This document shows, piece after piece, positions 46,873-59,862 of a stretch of DNA of 64,000 nucleotides. The stretch is from NCBI RefSeq assembly GCF_008728515.1, contig NC_044986.1, positions 51,758,855-51,822,854 of the forward strand, in the 5' to 3' direction. Within the stretch, counting starts at the first letter, position 1, and every line of letters starts with the position of its first letter. Source of the DNA: Papio anubis (taxonomy: Eukaryota; Chordata; Mammalia; Primates; Cercopithecidae). The notes under the pieces were generated by a model. The model was not told the origin of the DNA, did not search any database, and saw nothing but the letters and a program-made list of their open reading frames with translations. A program made the position numbers and the translations under genes.

Positions 46873-46952
46873 TTTCTGTTTTTATTTTTTTGAGACAGAG
46901 TCTCTGTCGCCCAGGCTGGAGTGCAGTGGCACAATCTCGGCTCACTGCAAGC
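46873..46952 (-). mobile_element. Very short 5'-truncated Alu with TSD, antisense
   Basis: Only the last ~65 bases of Alu plus a T-rich tail complement are present ('gtctctgtcgcccaggctgg' to 'ggctcactgcaa'). 14-bp duplications 'actccccagatctt' lie at 46858-46871 and 46953-46966, so the truncation occurred at insertion and not by later deletion. Confidence 0.93.
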
Positions 46953-46966
46953 ACTCCCCAGATCTT

Positions 46967-47688
46967 AATTGTGGAATCTCCAGACCGTGTTCAGTCAGTA
47001 ATCCATTATTAGTTTTGCCTCATGTGTCTTAACCACCTTCTCTTTACCTTCTATTTAAGCCCCAAATAAAAGTTATTATTCTTGGCTCAATTATGCAAAT
47101 CCTTTGAAGGGAACTGGTGACACTATAGCTTTTCTTTACCTGCCACCTTGTGATGCAGGCTTCCTAGGTATCTGTGAATATTCATATCAGGTTACCTGGA
47201 CTTCATAGAGGCAGCACCAACAAAAAACATAACTGAGAAATACGCCACTTTCAGACTTTCGAATACATGCCCCACCTTATAATATGTGAACTGATTATTC
47301 ACTTCTAGACATTCAACTTTCAAACAGGTATGCTCTGTATTAAATATTCACATCCTCCTTCCCTTTCACTCAAAGGACATCCGGAAAGCAAAAAGATGTA
47401 ACGCAAAGTTCACACATAAGGATAATTATTTGTGATAATGGTGATAATGATCCCTATTTCTTTTTCTGCTCTTATAAATTTGCAAATGTCCTACAAACTA
47501 AGTGTATTAAATGAGTCTGTGAAAGATGATACAAGTCCCTAGTATTATTTTTTTCTTATTCTCTAGAAAGTGCTAGCCACGTAGCTCAAAGCAAAATAGA
47601 AAAGACGCAAATCAATCATAGGACAAGTGTTGATGCAACTTTCAATTACTGAATACCTTTTTAGCCATTTAAAACTAAAAGAAAAGTA
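46967..47688. other. Spacer without recognised feature
   Basis: No gene or repeat could be supported. Confidence 0.4.
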
Positions 47689-47978
47689 ACGTCTGTAATC
47701 CCAGCATTTTGGGATGCTGAGGCGGGCGGAACACAAGGTCAGGAGATCGAGACTATCCTGGTTAACACAGTGAAACCCTGTCTCTACTAAAAAATACAAA
47801 AACAAAAATTAGCCGGGTGTGGTGGCGGGCACCTGTAGTCCCAGCTACTCCGGAGGTTGAGGCAGGAGAATGGCGTGAACCCAGGAGGCAGAGCTTGCAG
47901 TGAGCCAAGATCGCACCAGTGCACTCCAGCCTGGACAACAGAGCAAGACTCCATCTCAAAAAAAAAAAAAAAAAAAAA
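47689..47978 (+). mobile_element. AluY, lacking the first ~20 bases
   Basis: Starts at 'gtctgtaatcccagcatttt', so the first bases of Alu including most of the A box are missing. It keeps 'ggagatcgagactatcctgg' and 'gagcttgcagtgagcc' (Y-type) and an A20 tail. The target duplication is short or ambiguous ('aaaagta'). Confidence 0.93.
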
Positions 47979-49419
47979 GTACCAAAACTCTTTTACTCTT
48001 TTTTTATGATTTAAATTTTATTTTAGATTTGAAAAGTGAGATATATATCACTTAACAGTCAGGAAGCGTGTAGTAAACTCAATCTTTGAACCTACCTTAC
48101 CTAAAACATGTTCGTTTTCTTATACTCATCTCTAAAATAGAGGTAGACAGAGAAAGTGCTTCTTTTTAGAGATTGTAATGAATTCAAACATATTCATTAA
48201 TTTTATAGCAGTTATTTTGGTTTCACAGTGAAACATAAAAAAGTTCTATCTTATTGGAAATAAAACCAAGTAGCTATCTAAGTTCTTGATGAGAAGGAAT
48301 TTGTTCTACTGTTTTAAGTGCATGAGTGATAAAGCAAGACTTAGAAATATTTTTGTTAGACCATTTCATTTTAATAGTATTTTCTATTATAACAGAAATG
48401 ACCTACAGTGAAATAATTCAAAATACCCTTCCTTCTGAAGGTGGTTTCCACATAAAATTGTAACATTACTATGATCTAAATTTAAATAAAATTTTCTATT
48501 GATGTTAAAAGTTTGATAATATACAGTTTGTTAAAGTGGTTTGGTCACTATTTGGGTACTATCGACTTCAAACCATAGGTGTTTAAATGAACCAAAGTCT
48601 TTGGTTTATATCTATAGCCTTTTGTCTAATTTGATTAATAACTAGCATACCAGTCATTCATATATAGTCATAACTGGCCAACAAAGGTTTACTTGGTAGG
48701 AGGGTGACAGTTTACCCTTTAATACCATATGATTAAAATACACAAGATGTTCTACACAAATAACAACAAATTGTTTATTTCTAACAGCATAATTTTCCTT
48801 TTATAGGAAGCTCTCAACATTAATTTGGAGCCACATTTTAATTTTATAATGTAATCATTCAGTAAATGGCCATTAGATATTGGGTTATTTGGAAAATTGT
48901 AAAAAATCAGATTTCTGACAATGTCCTTTAAAATAATTAACTCAGCTGGAAACAGTAAAACAAGACTTAAAAATACAAATCATAACATGAATATTCGAAT
49001 GATTGTACAGTGAAACAATTGTATGCAAATAATTAAGAACAGTGACTATAATAAAAAAGTTTAATAGATTTGACATCAACATTTAAAGAACTTACACATA
49101 TGTAAATAAGCCATCAAACTTGAAGCTGTCAAATTGTGAAAAACAGTAGTAAACAATAAAAATCACTTACTCATGGGAAACACTGCAAAATGTCATGAAA
49201 TCATTTCAGAAATGAAGGTACACTAATGAAAAATAATCATAGTTTTAAACTCAGTCTCACCTCACCTTTAAGAAACACACAGTGTAAAACAGCAATAAAT
49301 GGGATAATTTATATTACTGCAATAAAATGCAAATATATGTATTGTATACTAGCACCCTCTCTTCAATGTATACTTTAATCCAATAGCTTTCTACCACTAG
49401 AAATTTATCATAAGAAAAT
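47979..49419. other. AT-rich sequence; possible MIR scrap
   Basis: 'cttatactcatctctaaaat' near 48120 could be a MIR core scrap. Otherwise AT-rich with nothing recognised. Confidence 0.4.
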
Positions 49420-49731
49420 AATGGTGGCTTACACCTATAATACAAGCTGTCTTGTAGGCTGAGGCAATAAGGTCAATTGAGCCTAGGAGTTTCAGATCAG
49501 CGTGGGCAACATAGTGGGATTCTGTGTCTACCAAAAAATAAAAATAAATTAAAAATACCAGTCATAGTGGCTGGCACCTGAAACCTTGCTGCTTGGGAGA
49601 CTCATATGAACCTAGGTTGATCTGAGAAGGAGTATCATTTGAGCCCAGGAGGTTGAGTCTGCAGTGAGCTACGATCATTCCATCACTGCAGCCTGGGCGA
49701 CAGAGCAGGACCCTGTCACATATAAAAAGGA
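49420..49731 (+). mobile_element. AluJ, highly diverged
   Basis: 'gtggcttacacctataatac', 'gagcctaggagtttcagatc', 'gggcaacatagtgggattct' and 'gagctacgatcattccatca' followed by 'ctgcagcctgggcgacagag' are J-type Alu features over the full dimer. CpGs are largely lost. Confidence 0.88.
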
Positions 49732-50640
49732 AAAGAATTCAGAAGGTGCACAAAAATATATAAAGATATTTCTGAAAGCTGCATTTGTAATACTGCAAAA
49801 GCAATGCCACATTGAGATGGGGTACCAAGATTAAGGTGGAGTCACCAGTGACAACTGAAATCTGGAGTCAGAATGCTGTATCTAAGTGGGACGACAGTTT
49901 CTCTGCTGCAGCTCACCATCACCATGCAGCAGAGTTGCTCTATTACTTCTGAATTTTCCACATTCTTAAAGAAAAGCAGAAAATCCAGTTTTTAAGACAA
50001 AAATCAAGTTACAAGTATTGACAGAAAAATCACTTTTAATTAATCATAAACAGTAACAACACACTATAACAGTAAATCTAATTCAGCCTGATACCAGGCT
50101 GTACCAATAGATACAATGAAACTGCCTAATATTAGTAAAACAATTGTATGGTAGAAAAATACTGGCATAAAAATGTTCATAGTAAATTCATAAATGGAAA
50201 AACCAGTCTGTTTTATTTAAATCAAAAGGAGCTAGATGAATTGCAGACTACAAATTAATAGTTATACCTTTCAATTTTAGAATTAATGATATATTTTTCT
50301 TTATTTTTTGAGTTTTCATTATTGCAATGTATTATGCTGAAATTAGCTTAAAAAAAAGAGTAACCCTCTGAGTGATATAGAAATTTCTAATGAGAAATTA
50401 GATGTGTCCCTAACAAACCCACCTATGAATCAGTTCGAAGGTAGTAAGAAAATTTTTATCACAGTCAGGGAGAATGGGAACCTGTGACATGTGGCAGTGA
50501 CATATTGATAACACTGTGCACTGAGCTGACTTGAGAAGTATTTGTACCTAATGATTTCCAGTGTCATAAAACATAGCTAAGAACACTGAATATTAGCACA
50601 GTTGATATTTGGTCCCTACAACAGAGAGTATGGTGGTTAA
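49732..50640. other. Spacer without recognised feature
   Basis: A moderately GC patch at 49800-49960 contains 'ctctgctgcagctcacc' and 'ccatgcagcagag', forming a small imperfect hairpin. No gene seen. Confidence 0.4.
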
Positions 50641-50850
50641 TTTTAGAGGTCAACTTGAATGGACTAAGGGATGCCTGGATAGCTAGTAAAACCTATTAAA
50701 GTATTATTTAATGTAGTATTGTATAATATACATTAAAAACATTATTACATTACGTGTATTATAATGTAATACATTATAATATATTAAGGACATTATTATA
50801 TTAATACATTACTTAGTATAGTATTACTTCATACATTAAAATGGTAACTA
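50641..50850. repeat. AT-rich palindromic tract inside an old repeat scrap
   Basis: 'ggtcaacttgaatggactaa' to 'gatagctagtaaaacc' (50650-50690) looks like the start of a common mammalian interspersed repeat. It is then replaced by about 150 bp of A/T-rich DNA with inverted repeats, the clearest being 'tattataatgta' (50757-50768) against 'tacattataata' (50770-50781). Confidence 0.6.
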
Positions 50851-52424
50851 AGCTTGAAGAAGCCCTGAGCAGACAAAACCAGATAGACCTCATAAGCAGC
50901 CTCTCAACCTTGCTTGCTTTGCAAACATAAACAAAACTTCAGGTATTTCTGGTAAGTGCCTATATGAAAGAAAAACAGAACTTTCTTTTTCTTTCCAAAA
51001 GGAGTATTTACTATGGTTTTCCTGTTCCTGTATCACATTACTCACATTACACACTGAGTGTGTGGGAGAGCAGAGAGATTTTATTTACAAGTTTTAGATC
51101 AAGAGAGCATAACCAGATCCCAGGTTAAGACTTTACATTACAGAATACTCATATTGGTAATACTTGAAAGATATACTCTTCACTGTAATTGCTGCAAACA
51201 ATAAAATACTCTAAAACAATATGCAGTGTGTTTGTAAAAGGCCAATAACATGCTTATATTTTTGCTGTTGAAAAACTACACAAAAGCAAATGACTAGAAC
51301 AGTAGACCAATTAGTATCAGTAGAATTGTATCATCAAACATTCCAATGAGCTTGAATGTAAGATCTGACATAACCAGATAATTCCAGGGCAAGGTAATCC
51401 ACTGCATTTACATTCTCTTTCTACCAATTAGTGCAAGCATATCCAGATAAATGATATTGATTCTACATTATTTTAGAGTGAAATCACCTAATAACTTCTT
51501 CAGTACTCTTTCTTTCCATTTTTATCCTAATTATTTGTCTGATAATGATCATTTAAATTGGTAAAACTCTGATTACATTACATCCTTCAGTTCAAAGTAG
51601 CATTGGATAAAGACATTTTGGCTGCAGTCAAATCACTCTTTCATGGTCATCAGCTTTTAGAACATTCTGAGATTTTATTTTCCATCTAAACTTTTCAGTT
51701 AATTTTACTCTAACTTTTAATTGATGTTGCTGAGTAGCAAAGGAGCCTGAAGGGACACTGCTTTGTTTTGAAAAATGAAGAAAGAAAGGCATGTAAATCC
51801 TATAAATGTAATTCTAATGAAATCAAGATAAAATATAGTGTATATAAAAAGAAATACAATTATTTCTAATAACTATGCTTTCATTTCAAATAATTTTCAA
51901 CAAGTTAGTGATGTAGAATAAATACAATTCCAGAAGAATCTAGGATTTTTTCTATTTTATTGCTTTTTATTAAATTATAACTACTTGAAGGCTTTGAAAA
52001 ATTGAACACCAGTAAAACTGCCCTTCTTTCATTAATATGTTTTGTTTTCTTGTTTCATTTTTTAATTCAACTAGTCATTCACCAGAAAAATTTACTTAGG
52101 TCATCCTTTCTTGGTCCTCCTTTCATAGCACTTAACGCAAGTGTTACTTGTTGTAGTCTTTTGTCTATGAATCTATTAATGCTGAGAAACTGAACATTCC
52201 TAGGAGTGTCCTAATAAGAAAGAAAAATTAACAATTTCAGCCGAATTTTTACTTAAATAAATATTCATATAGTTTGCCTTTCAGGATCATGACAAACACT
52301 TTGATTATATAAGAAGGTCTTTGTATACACATCAAACTATCAAGAAGTCATATCTGATTTTATGCTTTTCTACCACTCTTCCCCAAAACACTTGTTCAAA
52401 ATCTTTACTTTTAAAGGGTCTGAA
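50851..52424. other. AT-rich sequence, nothing recognised
   Basis: The 63-codon frame at 52002-52193 has no features. Confidence 0.4.
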
Positions 52425-52590
52425 CTGTGTGTCAAGCACCGACATCAGCATGTTACCTGAATTATCTCATTAAAGTCTTGTGATACTCATGCAGTATTGG
52501 CAGTGAAGAAACTGAAGCACAGAAGCTTCAGGTAAAATGTCCAGTTTTAGAGAAACTAAACAGTAGAGTCTGGAAGACCAATTACTGACC
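52425..52590 (-). repeat. MIR SINE, antisense
   Basis: 'gaattatctcattaaagtct', 'tgatactcatgcagtattgg' and 'gaagaaactgaagcacagaa' with 'cagtagagtctgg' are the antisense MIR series. Confidence 0.7.
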
Positions 52591-53269
52591 TTGTACAATT
52601 GCCCAGTATTGTGTACTGACCTAAAAAGGCCTATGAGAGATCAACCCATTAAGATCCATGACATAAAGAAAATTGTTTGTCCTACAATATCCCAATCTGG
52701 ATAAAAGCGCATACAGAGAATATGCTTAAGCATGATGACAAAAAATTAGAAAGAACTGTGAATGCACTTTACAAAACAAAAAGGAACACAAGGGAATTTG
52801 GAACCAAGTTAAAAATTAAATATGTTCATGTACACATAACAAAAGCATGATCGTAAATAAACTGAGTCAACACTGTACTATGAAGGTGAAACTTTCTTTT
52901 TAGGATAAGCTAAACCTTGTATAACTTGTAAAAAAATGCAATCATGTATTTTTATGTACTAAACCCAATATTTCTTTTGGCTTATATACTAAAAACAGGA
53001 ATTTCTTCTTGTAATGAAAAAAAAACCACAGGCATCAAGGAGTAACAAAACTAATGTCTTAGAATGTAAAATATAGAAGTACCAGTTAAGGTTTTTTTTA
53101 CATAATACATGTGAAAACTGCATCAGAATTTTTAAAAACCTACAGCGTCATTGTTTCTGACAATAAGCAATCACATTCTGCTGGAGGTAACTTTAGTAAC
53201 GTCAAGCAAAAGTCTTAAAATTATGACAGGTGGTATTCGTTTAAAATACTCTCAAGAGCTCTTAGAAAT
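52591..53269. other. AT-rich spacer
   Basis: No supported feature. Confidence 0.4.
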
Positions 53270-53470
53270 CAAGAACACAGTATCTGGACCCTTGATTTGA
53301 ATTCACACTCAATCTCTTTCTAACTGGGAAACTTGGGACAAAGTTTTAAACTTTCCTGAACATATCATGCCTAGCTAGTAATAAGTTAAGAAAATACTAG
53401 GGGTTTATAAAGTTACAAAAATCAAATGAGTTAATAAATGTAATGTGCTTAAAGTAATAACTGGCACAAA
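53270..53470 (+). repeat. MIR SINE
   Basis: 'ggacccttgatttgaattca', 'ctaactgggaaacttgggac', 'gttacaaaaatcaaatgagt' and 'taaatgtaatgtgcttaaag' with 'aactggcac' follow the sense MIR order to its 3' part. Confidence 0.75.
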
Positions 53471-55205
53471 ATAATTATAACATAATTCATTATTATTTTA
53501 AATATCTAAATTCTCTAACTTGGAGCTATTTTGAACAGATAAATATATATAATTAAAAATTTCTAATACATGTTTTTCATTACTTATCATGTAGAAAACT
53601 ATAGCTTTCCAGATGAAAATATAGTATAATGTAGAAGACACATATAATATTTATTAAATTGGAATGCTATCATTTTAAATTATTTTGAAGCTCATTAAAG
53701 TAAGTCTGGCCAACTTTTATTTATTAATTAAATGTTTGCCTAGAACAGTTAGTATCCTTTTCTAAGACTTAATTCCCAAATCTACAATCTTTCTTTTCCC
53801 ATTTGGAGATGGGTAGGAATACTATTCCTTTCTTGCCCATCCCTTTCTCTATTTTCATTATAATAACAAATATGCCCTTGCCTAAGCATATGCCCACAAT
53901 TAATAATACAGATTCACTGTACTGTTTCACCAAATTTAACCTGTTATTTTTGGAAATACGATGTTTAAAAATGGTTTTGTTATTCCTTAATACAGGCCAA
54001 ATGTCATCAGTATATAGTGGTCCAGATGTATTCTAAATATCAATTGAAAAACATTCTTTAACCTAACAACACACAACATATTTCAAAGAGTGAATAACTG
54101 TGAGAAGCTTGGAAATTGTAGGTATTATTGAAAAACTATTTTTTTTTGCATATGTGTTACAAGCATTTGCGTAGGTTATATGTTTTATAGCTCTAGTTAT
54201 AAAAATAGAGAATAAATTATATTCCCTCACATCTATACAAAATGGTCAGCAAGAATACACATCTACAGAAGTTTAAAGTATTTACTTTTTTTTAGTTAAT
54301 TCATGTTTCAGAACCTTAAAGACAGCAAATCATAATACCCATTGATTATAATGTCACATTTCAGTTATTATATTATTATATTTACTTATTATAACTTTTA
54401 GAATTTTAGGAGTAAAACAATAATTCTGAGTATAAAATTTGAATATTTGTACCCTAAAAATTTCCAGTTCCATTTTCAATAATTTAGTAGAATGTTTCTC
54501 AGAGAAATAAGAAGACATTTAAAAACATGAAGTACTAGGTTTTCAAGTATATTGCAAAGCCATAAATAATATATAATCTAGCAGTGGTATAATAATTAAT
54601 ATATTATTTTTCAATTATATTAAGTTTTAAGAACTCCATGCTCCTAACATTTTTAAATAATACTATATAAAATACAACTCAAATGATATCAGCTCAAATT
54701 CATGTATACATCTTTGCAGGTAAAGTCTTTTAAAATTAAAAATAATTTAAAATTTTGTCATACATTTATGAACCCATTTTAAAGAACATGATATGTCATG
54801 CAAATGTTAATTTAATACATAATGCATTAGTAAAAACTGTTCTGAATATATACATATATTATGTTTATGTTAGAAAACCATTTTTAAACAGCAATTAGAT
54901 TGCATTGATTCATCAAATTATTAAATCACAGCATTGCTAAACTCAATTTTTACTCTCCTAAGCATATTGGAATCTATGAGAATATACAGTAGAGATAGTA
55001 ATTTCAATAGAATTTAACTTACATGTTTTAGCAAAGAAGAAATAAAAACTGGAATATCATGGGTTTCTAACATGCCTATTTGTTAGTTGTCCTTTTAAAA
55101 ATTTCTTTATAGAAGCATTTTGAGTGAAGCCCACAGATTATTTAATAACTTATTAATTATTCAAAAAAGTCTGTCCTTGCTGGCAATGTGGAATACACCA
55201 TAGAG
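53471..55205. other. Very AT-rich sequence, nothing recognised
   Basis: Long A/T-rich stretch with many TATAAT-like words. The 77-codon frame at 53803-54036 has no features. Confidence 0.4.
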
Positions 55206-55577
55206 CAGGGGTCCCCCACCCCAGGGGCTGCAGACGGGTTACCTGCTCATGTTCTGTTAGGAACTGGGCCTCACAGCAGGAGGTGACCTGTGGGACAGGT
55301 AATGCTGGGCAGCATTACCACCTGAGCTCCGCCTCCTGTCAGAACTCAGAGCGGCATTAGATTATCATAGGCCCAGGAACCCTACTGTTAACTGCACATG
55401 TGAGGGATATAGGTTGCACACTCCTTATGAGAATCTAATAACTAATGCCTGATGATGTGAAGTGGAAGAGTTTCACATACCCTCATCCCCACAATCCACT
55501 CACCCAGCCACTCCTGGTCTGTGAAAAATTTTCTTCCACAAAACTCGTCCCTGGTGCCAAAAAGTTTGGGACTGCCG
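55206..55577 (-). mobile_element. DNA transposon fossil, Tigger3 (Golem)-like
   Basis: The left end 'caggggtcccccaccc' and right end 'gtttgggactgccg' are imperfect inverted repeats. Inside are 'gttaggaactgggcctcaca', 'ctgagctccgcctcctgtca' and 'tccctggtgccaaaaagttt', the family's signature phrases (in the Golem consensus the latter are near the 5' end, hence minus orientation). About 370 bp, non-autonomous, no transposase. Family name is from memory. Confidence 0.75.
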
Positions 55578-55765
55578 TGTTAAGGTGAAAAAGGGTACAT
55601 GTGGTAATTATAAAAAAAGAAAAGAATAAATATAGGAAAAAACTCTAGCATACATATGTATATGTGGACATATATACTTACATATACATGATTTTTCTGA
55701 TTTGAAGAATGTCTAAAAAATGAGAAAGTGACATTGAAGGCCCTTTTAAAGGATCATTCATAGTT

Positions 55766-55865
55766 AAATATAAATATACTCTCTCTATATATATAAATAT
55801 AAATATACTCTCTCTATATATATGTGTGTATATGTTATATATATTTATATATATACACACACACA
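55766..55865. repeat. 29-bp tandem duplication plus TA/CA low complexity
   Basis: Two copies of a 29-bp unit containing 'aaatatactctctctatat' (55766-55794 and 55795-55823, identical by eye), followed by TATA- and CA-rich DNA. Confidence 0.9.
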
Positions 55866-55979
55866 TTTTATATAGACAGGGTCTCACTATGTTGCCCAGG
55901 CTGGTCTTAAACTCTAGCTCAAGTGAGCCTCGGCCTCCCAAAGTGCTGGAATTATGGGCATAAGCCACTGCGCCTGGCC
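55866..55979 (-). mobile_element. Alu left monomer (FLAM/AluJ-type), antisense
   Basis: 'acagggtctcactatgttgc', 'ccaggctggtcttaaactct' and 'ctgcgcctggcc' form a single left-arm unit of about 110 bp next to TA/CA low complexity. Confidence 0.85.
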
Positions 55980-58900
55980 CACAGTTAAATATCTTAAGTC
56001 AAAACTTATAATTGTAATTGTACTTCCTTTCTCTTCCTCGCTTCACTCTTGAAAGGAATTCAACACTGAAAAAGAGGTGGAGACTTAACTGAGTCATTCA
56101 CAAATAAGAACTTTAGAAAAGTGAAAAAACATAGTTATATGAATCATTTCTAATGATTTGCTCATCTTTAAAGCATAGGCCAATATTTCAATTTTACCCA
56201 ACTTTACGCAGCTGTATGATGCAGTCCAGAAACATCTTAGTGTAGAGAATTTTTTCATAAAATGTAAGATATTTTATTTAAATTAAATGGCTGATCAACC
56301 ATAAGAATTCCACTGTAAAGTAACCAAAGAAGTACAATTCTTAGAAGACAATCATGAAACAGTTTTAAGAATTAAAGAAAAGTAATCACTTTTCACCAAG
56401 AATCAAACTTTTAGTTGGCATAGCATAAAATAATTTCTCACATTGGCAAAAGAAAAACCTCCAGAAACCTGCAGGCGAATGTCCTCTCCCCACTCCCACT
56501 CCCACTCCTAAAGAAAATACAAGCTGGACCGAGGCACCATGATTTCTCCTGCCTTTTGGATTTGCTGGCTGTACCACAGATGTGTCTTCTAGTCTAATCC
56601 CACTCATAAAACTGAGCAAATGGCATACCAAGAAATGGCATACCAAGACAGAGGATCTAACATGTGTTTGACTTTTCTGAAGCATCTCAAGTCCCTGGAT
56701 TCTACCTGCTGTTCTCCATATTTTCAAACATGTTCTCACTGAAGTATCACTAGTCCCTGGATTCCACCTCCTGTTCTATATATATTTTAATGTTGATGTC
56801 CTATTCTCGTTGTTAAAATGTGAGTTTCTATACAAGTTGTTTCTTATTTGTACCTGAAGACTTTGAATAGGCTCTGGCACTCCCAGACACGGGATATCAG
56901 ACAGATGCAGGCCTTAACTAGGTCATAGGACTGGACTTACATAGAAGTGGCTGTGGTTTGTGAGACTAGGTTGTTGTGGTTTTATTGTTGTTGTTTTGTT
57001 TTTTCATTTTGTCTAAGGACTTGAAAATCTTCAGGGGATATGTGTGTTAAGATTTGTCTTCTTCTAGTGATCCTCTTTTAAAACACAAATCAATCCTGTT
57101 AAGGAATCCATTAAATCAATATTAGTGTGAATGGATTTTTTTAGGTAGCATGGATGAATTCAATGTAAATGCAAATGTAGTATGTGGAAGAAGACCCATT
57201 CTCATTCTATGAATATAGGACAGGGATGAGAATATATATAACATTATAGTTAACGAAAAATATATGTTTCTGGTTTATGTGAAATTAATTTATTTTATAT
57301 ATATATATATATTCTACAGATACAATATGAATTTCATCAGATCACAGAGGATGAGGAGAGAAAAGATAGGAGTGATGGCTACTAGATCCTCCTGGGGGAT
57401 TATTTTTTAAAAGGCAGTCTTTGGCAATAATGAACACTAACACCTTCTGATAGATATCCATTGGCTTGAAGAAAAAACGTGTCAGAAATTTATCATTGGA
57501 GAAAAGTCAATGTTTCCATTAGTATTAATGTAGCTAAAGATGGCTCAAGGGTAAAATTATTCAAAATACTATGCATCACAATAGTGCCATCCTGTGGACT
57601 ACTCTCTCTCTCACCCCATGGGGAAAGGGGCTATGTGAAAGTAAAAGGAATTTTTAGAACAGCAAAACAAAATTATTTATATTTTTTTTACGTAGAAATT
57701 GATTGTGTTTGCTATCAGTGGTGTAATTATTTTACAAAGAAGCCCTTGAACTATGGCAGAAATTCTGATTGCTGTGTCACTATGTGTCAACCTCAATATA
57801 TCAATCGTAACACCTGTGATTTGGGGTTAATATGAAGCAAAAACAAACTTCTCTTAGGTTAAGTTTATTTTCCAAGAATTTAACTAGTTTCCTAATTTTT
57901 TCCCCAGCTTTCCAAATTCTTAGTGTAACACCAACCAAATATCAAAAGAGATTATTAGAGTTTCAATAAAAAAATAAAGAATAAGCTTATAATTCACATT
58001 ATTCCATTACATGCATTATTAGAGAGGACATTTCATTAAAGCATGCAAGCTGCATTTTTTTTTAAAATTTCGACATGTAGATAGTTTAAACTAGAAGCCA
58101 GCCAACACTTTGATATAGCATAAGACAACTGGGAAATGTCAGTTGAGTAAAGTGGTTATTTAAAGAAAATAAGCAAATACAATATTCTTTTTGTCTATTG
58201 ATATGTGATGCTGTACTATTATTGGGCAAACTTTTTAATTAGTAGGAAACTCTAATGCTTCCGATCACAAAAACATGTTCTGTAAAATAGCACTGTATAT
58301 GAAAATAGTACAAAAAGCAGAAATTAGAACTCTGACACTATAGTGTCAATGAACATCACACAGATTGAACACCACGGTAATGAATGACCAACATCTTTAG
58401 GCTGGAAAGAGTGGGAAAAATTAAGAATTTCATGGAGATGTTATTTTCAAAAATAGGCTCAATAAAATGACCTAACTCTCCATTGGGTTCCGAATGTGAT
58501 CAATCATCTCTTTCACTTTTATGTTACCTTTGTGAAGTTTTATTAATGGAAATGAAGAGATGTACTAGAAAAAAAATGATTGTAGGCACTGTTAAATTCA
58601 CTTTCTCTTTGTATAATTTCATGAAAGTGACCTGAACTGCTTTGCATTAGTAGGGAAAAAGATAAACATATAAATACATGAAATTAAAAGGTGAGAATAA
58701 AAAATAAAAAAGTTGGTATCTATCCAAGTGAGAAAGTGATAATCATAATGTTTAAAGTTATCATCAAACCAAACCCATCAGTACACTGATTTTTTTTTTA
58801 ACTTAAGATTTTAATAATGCTGAAACATTTCTGTCACCTCAGTACTAGTGCTTTCTAGTTTAAATCTCAAAGGGCCACCATTCAAGGCTGCAAATATACA

Positions 58901-59107
58901 AATGATAATAAAACTTTGTTATTTGAGAATGCCCATCTTCTAACAGGATAGCCATGACAATAATAATGGCATTGATAGAAGAAAACAAGAAAATTTCAAG
59001 AAGATAAATACTAGGGAAAGTTTTTACATTAAAATGCAAGTATGACACCCTCCCTCACAAAAATCAAGTTCATTAACACTAAGTTTGTCAATTTCATAGA
59101 ATACTTC
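55980..59107. other. AT-rich sequence with small local duplications
   Basis: Contains a 15-bp tandem duplication 'aaatggcataccaag' near 56627-56656. Related phrases 'agtccctggattctacct' (56689) and 'agtccctggattccacct' (56751) lie about 62 bp apart. A (TA)n run lies at 57296-57312. The frames at 56386-56739 (minus) and 57479-57835 (plus, 118 codons) have no domain, splice or composition support. Confidence 0.45.
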
Positions 59108-59246
59108 TTGAACTAGGAGAACTGGAATCACTCATCCTGTTAGATATGCAATTAATTGGACCTCCTTGAACCAATATTTTGCATGTTAGGAGTTGTAAAT
59201 CTCAATTGTTAAGCATCTTCAGGCACTAAAATTTGAGAAAAACTGT
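59108..59246 (+). mobile_element. hAT-Charlie fossil, MER5A-like, diverged
   Basis: 'gaactaggagaactggaatc', 'tatttttgcatgtta'-like sequence near 59176 and the right end 'tttgagaaaaactgttct' follow the MER5A order. The left terminal repeat is eroded. Confidence 0.55.
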
Positions 59247-59429
59247 TCTAGAGCCTGGAACTAAAGAGTTTATTTGAAAATCAATAGTTACAAATGAGAG
59301 CTGTTTCTTCCCTCCTTGGGATTCTCAAGTCTTTTCAAAGCATTTACCAAGCGAAGAATCTGCCCTTTGAGATAAACCTGCTCATGCAGATTTAAGATAA
59401 GGTTGATTTCTGCTGACGATAATCCATCT

Positions 59430-59431
<2 letters not shown>

Positions 59432-59461
<30 letters not shown>
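59432..59461. repeat. (CA)n microsatellite
   Basis: About 14 CA units, followed by ATA and a second short CA run. Confidence 0.92.
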
Positions 59462-59468
<7 letters not shown>

Positions 59469-59819
59469 TCTCAAACACACACCGCTCAGAGTTTTGCTTT
59501 ATTTCCTCCTCTTCTACACTGTCCTAATTCTCCTTCAGTACAGTCCATCTTCCTAATTTTGTCCTACTCTCACCACTTTCATGGTACTCTGGTCTCCCTA
59601 TACTCTCCATGTCCTCCAACACACCTGGCTCAGTAGGAAGCCTAGGCATACACAGTATATACCCAGGAAATGTATAAACTATACTGTCAGGGGATTAGTT
59701 TATTTTAATTCAGGGCAACCCAACTGTGAGCTGCCCTAAGGGGAAGAATACAAGTAACAAGGGCCATTACACAGAGGGAGATTTACGTTCAGACTGAAAG
59801 CTACAAGTATACAGAAGCA

Positions 59820-59862
<43 letters not shown>
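59820..59862. repeat. (GA)n microsatellite
   Basis: About 17 GA units, then (AAAT)n, AGCA and (GCA)4 near 59897-59909. Confidence 0.92.

Noticed and set aside
56386..56739. 117-codon minus frame
   Set aside because: Ends in low-complexity proline/glycine-type sequence from repeated CCCACT; no family or splice support.
57479..57835. 118-codon + frame
   Set aside because: No domain, no splice context, AT-biased composition like its surroundings; consistent with chance.
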